64,000 bases of DNA, taken from positions 62,001 through 126,000 of the forward strand of contig QJNS01000220.1 in the NCBI GenBank assembly GCA_004154925.1, in the 5' to 3' direction. This DNA comes from Monosporascus cannonballus. Lineage: Eukaryota; Ascomycota; Sordariomycetes; Xylariales. This document shows, in pieces, positions 61,033 to 64,000 of the stretch; the first letter of the stretch is position 1; each line of letters starts with the position of its first letter. The translations under genes and the position numbers were made by a program. The notes beneath the pieces were generated by a model. The model had not been told where the DNA came from and did not search any database. It saw nothing but the letters and a program-made list of their open reading frames with translations.

Positions 61033-62618
61033 CGCTGCTAGCGGGAATAATAAAGGTTGACGTATCCCTGTTACGATACGATTAGCTGTATTGAACTTGA
61101 TCTGCTTAATTTTAGCTGTCCTTTTTTCGTTATTCTCCATTTTTAGGCCCGCCTGATCTTTTATATCTGTATTATTTATAATTTTTAAGCACTTAAAAAA
61201 ACGCCTATAAAGATTGTGTAAAGAATGCGAAAAATAATAAAAATAATTCGTCCTCTTTATCTATTCCTATTTTTGCTTATTTTTTTATATATATTTTCTA
61301 AAATGCTTTATGTCGAAATTCGTTTCGCTATCTGTTATTATAACCTGGACTTTTAAATAGAGTCCGTATTTTTTCAGCGCCTCGTATAACGCTCGAATAT
61401 TCGATTTTGCTTTTTTGTCCTTATATAAGTGGATATTAATCAGGACGTATCTAAATATTTAGTTTTTGTCGATAAAGTGAATATATATACCTTAAAAAAC
61501 CCATACTAAGACAGGAGAAGTTCAAACGTCGGTAGTTACCAAAATATAAAATTCGGGAGGAAAATTTTATAACTCTAACCGTACGATTTTATTTGCGTAT
61601 TTTTCGTATCTGTCCTTAAGCGTACGGGAATTTGAAAGATTATAAATAAGATATATACACCGAACCTAATTAATAAAATACGGATTTTCGATAGCATTAA
61701 AAAATAAATACAAATTGGTCTATATTTTAATTATATAACGATTATCTTAAAATAAAATTCCGATAACGTTAAATAAATATTATTAAACCATAATTAGTAC
61801 GATAAATAACGTGTATTAAAAAACTTTACTTATAATAAAATCTGTAATAACTGAACTTTTTTATATCGAGCTAGTTTTTTTTCGTATAATCTATTATTTA
61901 TATAATCTTTTTAATAAAATAATGCCATAATTATTTTTATTCAATTTCGGATATATCCGGCTTTTATAACAAAATTAATAAATTATTATTAATTAATTTG
62001 TTTTTAAAGTAGCGTTATAAAGCTAGCCTTATTAATATTAAGATTTTTAATTAAAAACAATTTTTTAAAAACAAATACCTCGTTTATACCGTTATCAAAG
62101 TAGCATTTTTTTAAAACATTACGGCCGCCGTATAAATTACGTTTTAAATATTTCGGGGCTTTTCGTTTTATAAACATAATATATTAAAATCTGAATTCGT
62201 AAAAATAATTCGAATATTTCTTATACGTTATTTTAAGACCGTAAGTTAAACCTTAATTAAATTAAAGATTTAGTTTCTTTTTAACGTATTTATTACGTAA
62301 TTCGTCGTTATCCGATTCGTCAAAATTTTCTTCGTTTTCATAATTAAATTCGTTTCTTAATTTCCGGTTATCTTCTTTTTCGCAATCCGTTTCATCGAAC
62401 AGGTAATTATCTCCAAATTCGTCCCCGTTCTCGATATTTGGTTATTTTCTAAATTCAGGTTTACCTTTATTTTCGCCTTCGTTTTTATTCTTATCGTATA
62501 AGGCATTATTTAATTCCCGCAATTAATTTTCCATTTCGACAATTTTTTCGATAAAGCCCGATCTATAATTTGTTTTCGTTGGCCGCAATTTAATTAAAAA
62601 AATCGATAAAAGGCGGTA

Positions 62619-62985
62619 TGTAACGGCTAGGCGGTTTAACCAATTATTAAACCTTAAGTCGACGGGTTTATGTTGGCAGGAGTATCGTAGGAATTTGAGC
62701 AATAAATACAGTAACGTATTACGTTTCGTAATACCAAAGGTGCCTTAGGTAACGATATTATATTGCAAGCTGAAGCTATTTAAATTATGGGAATAATAAG
62801 CGTATATATTTTTATAGATTAATTAAATTTTTATTAGATCTTAATGTTATTATAAATCTAATGTTATTGGATTCGGTTGGTTTTATATGGATTTATTTGG
62901 ATTTTGATATTAAGAAAGATCTAAATTACGTAATATTTTGTGGGTCCGACCGTTTTTGTGGCCGATATTGGGTTAGGTCGTAATA
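62619..62985 (-). repeat. 3' LTR of element E (type I LTR)
   Basis: It starts TGTAACGGCTAGGCGG and ends AGGTCGTAATA, 367 bp, closest to the LTRs of B. Confidence 0.88.
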
Positions 62986-63064
62986 CGATTTTTTTTTCCT
63001 AGGGTTTTTGCTTTTAAAGATTTTTTTTCCTGGTAAATTATTTTTTTTATTGTAATAGGTTATA

Positions 63065-63546
63065 TTGCTAGCCGTAAGTTTCGTAATTGTCCTAATTAAA
63101 GAAATTTGTCGTTATAACGAATATATTAAGAATTGTCGTTATTACGATGGTTTTGGCGTTTTAAATAATTTTTTACGTCGTATTAAAAAGGAAAAAAATC
63201 GTTTAAATCATAAAAAAACTGTTATTAAAAAGACGTTTTTACGCCTTTAATAAAAATTAAAAAAGGATTTGGTACATAAGTAATGTGATATCGACGAAAC
63301 CATTAATCGTTTGTTTTATTTTTGTCGTTAAAAAAACTTTACATTAAAAAAGTTAGAATTATTAATTGCGGTCTTTAGTTAATAGATAAGCTGGATAAGT
63401 AGGAACATACGGAGGCCGAGGTTCCTTTTTTTGTGCTATTTTTTGTTTTTTTTAATTGGTCTATTTCTAAGGACCTTGACGAAGGGGTTTTTCTTAGTAA
63501 CCCCGTCGTTGCTAGTAAAAGTTCTTTAATAGGCGTTAGGCGTTAA
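63065..63546 (+). pseudogene. Antisense accessory coiled-coil frame of element E
   Basis: The first 61 codons (63065-63250) are open and contain LIKEICRYNEYIKNCRYYDG, then LRRIKKEKNRLNHKK. The frame then passes stops and, at an A7 run (63330-63336), shifts; in the next frame it reads LIDKLDK, EHTEAEVP and ends SSLIGVRR, TAA 63544-63546. B has A8 at this place and stays in frame. Compared with B about 100 bp are missing before the LIKEI part, between two copies of AATTAAAGA, so the B start codon is absent here. 63065 is a TTG, and no good start is seen. Confidence 0.62.
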
Positions 63547-64000
63547 TGAGATTTTTGGCAGGTTTTTAGGTATTTTCGGAATCCGGGTATTTTTTTATTT
63601 AATTAGGTATTAGGTAAGTTCGTTTTGTTTCCTTATATTGAAAACTTTTTTTATTTCGTATATTTATTCGTTTTTTATTTTTATATCGTTTTATGTCGTA
63701 TGTATTTTGATTATATTTGCTATTAATTTAAATAAGGAAATAAAAAAATTAAATAAAATTTAAATTTTTAATGGAAATTTTAATTAATAATTATTTGCCG
63801 AGATTTTCTTAGCGATTTTATATGGACCGATGTATTTGAAATCGAGTTTTTTGCTGGGTCTTTTTGTTTGAATATTTTTTGTGGTAAGAAAAATTATTTT
63901 CCTTTTTTCGAAAATTAGTTTTTTTTAATTTGTTTTAGTTATAGTATTTATTTATTTAATTTGTACGAATTTTAATTTTATTTTTATTTTTTGATATAAT
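63500..64000 (-). pseudogene. Element E pol, 3' end: chromodomain and integrase C-terminus (partial)
   Basis: Minus strand: chromodomain at about 63520-63650, then the integrase C-terminal motif at 63790-63900 with the TTKNIQTKRPSKKLDFKYIG type of sequence, best preserved of the three copies A, B, E. It runs off the right edge. Confidence 0.7.

Larger units (their letters stand above)
58985..62618 (-). pseudogene. Decayed hAT-like transposase, cut by element E and by a solo LTR
   Basis: The N-terminal part (62250-62618, minus strand) is acidic and still fairly open (KIVEMEN, NALYDKNKNEGENKGKPEF, ENFDESDNDELRNKYVKKK). The central part has the hAT catalytic-core signature at 61512-61538 (TTDV, stop in place of Trp, TSPV) followed by GIYIHFID and, near 61350, VIITDSETNFD. 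The part around 60600-60760 reads LIDICKPFFLLINLF. Towards 59000 there is a charged region (KGDESI, RRQKEIEKVFY near 59370), but I cannot find the usual C-terminal dimerisation motif. hAT transposases cut and paste DNA elements. No terminal repeat or 8-bp duplication is confirmed, so element limits are open. The coding sense runs straight to the LTR of E at 62619. Confidence 0.6.
62619..64000 (-). mobile_element. Element E: minus-strand chromodomain Gypsy retrotransposon, cut by the right window edge
   Basis: The 3' LTR (62619-62985), the antisense accessory frame, the chromodomain and the integrase C-terminus align with the same parts of B (22478-23950). The rest of the element lies to the right of the window. 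The left target flank is CGGTA (62614-62618). It is inserted within the N-terminal part of the hAT-like gene. Confidence 0.85.

Overview
The window looks like an AT-rich, heterochromatic repeat block from a filamentous ascomycete (Pezizomycotina). The main reason is the mutation pattern. Almost all long sequence carries the signature of repeat-induced point mutation (RIP): CpA/TpG has become TpA, CpG is largely kept, and stop codons TAA/TAG sit where related proteins have Gln or Trp. The recognisable contents are fungal chromodomain-bearing Ty3/Gypsy elements, Ty1/Copia elements, a hAT-like transposase and small inverted-repeat elements. I see no intact host gene, rRNA, tRNA or CRISPR array, and no reading frame that could still make a full-length protein.

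Layout. 1-479 is the 5' end (minus strand) of a Gypsy element (Z) that runs off the left edge; its LTR sits inside the LTR of element A. A (Gypsy, minus, about 480-11592) is split by C (Gypsy, plus, 3019-8624). 11593-13740 is a patch of less mutated DNA with three small inverted-repeat families and a solo LTR flanked by CTTAT. Copia-1 lies at 13741-19189 (plus). 19745-22472 is an unidentified decayed gene, broken by B (Gypsy, minus, 22478-29367, duplication CAATA) and apparently continuing at 29373. B itself carries a solo LTR of the C family (24464-24653, duplication TATAT). D (Copia, plus) is 31410-37535. F (Gypsy, plus, 40995-48272, duplication TATAG) and G (Gypsy, minus, 51334-58579, duplication GTTAT) are two copies of one family in opposite orientation. 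A decayed hAT-like transposase (minus, about 58985-62618) carries another solo LTR and is cut by element E (Gypsy, minus, 62619 to the right edge).

How the parts relate. Every Gypsy element whose pol 3' end can be read (A, B, C, E, F, G) ends pol with a chromodomain, which in this group is known to direct integration to methylated-histone heterochromatin. That fits the pile-up of insertions here. The most interesting recurring structure is a short coiled-coil-like open reading frame encoded antisense to gag-pol between the chromodomain and the 3' LTR. I can trace it in A, B, E, F and G. In F and G it overlaps the end of pol tail-to-tail by the same 59 nt.

Only short sequences (LTRs of about 160-210 bp, inverted-repeat elements) keep near-normal base composition, while the interiors they flank are saturated with RIP changes. 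Boundaries given for LTRs and target duplications were read base by base. Domain and pseudogene limits inside mutated regions are approximate.
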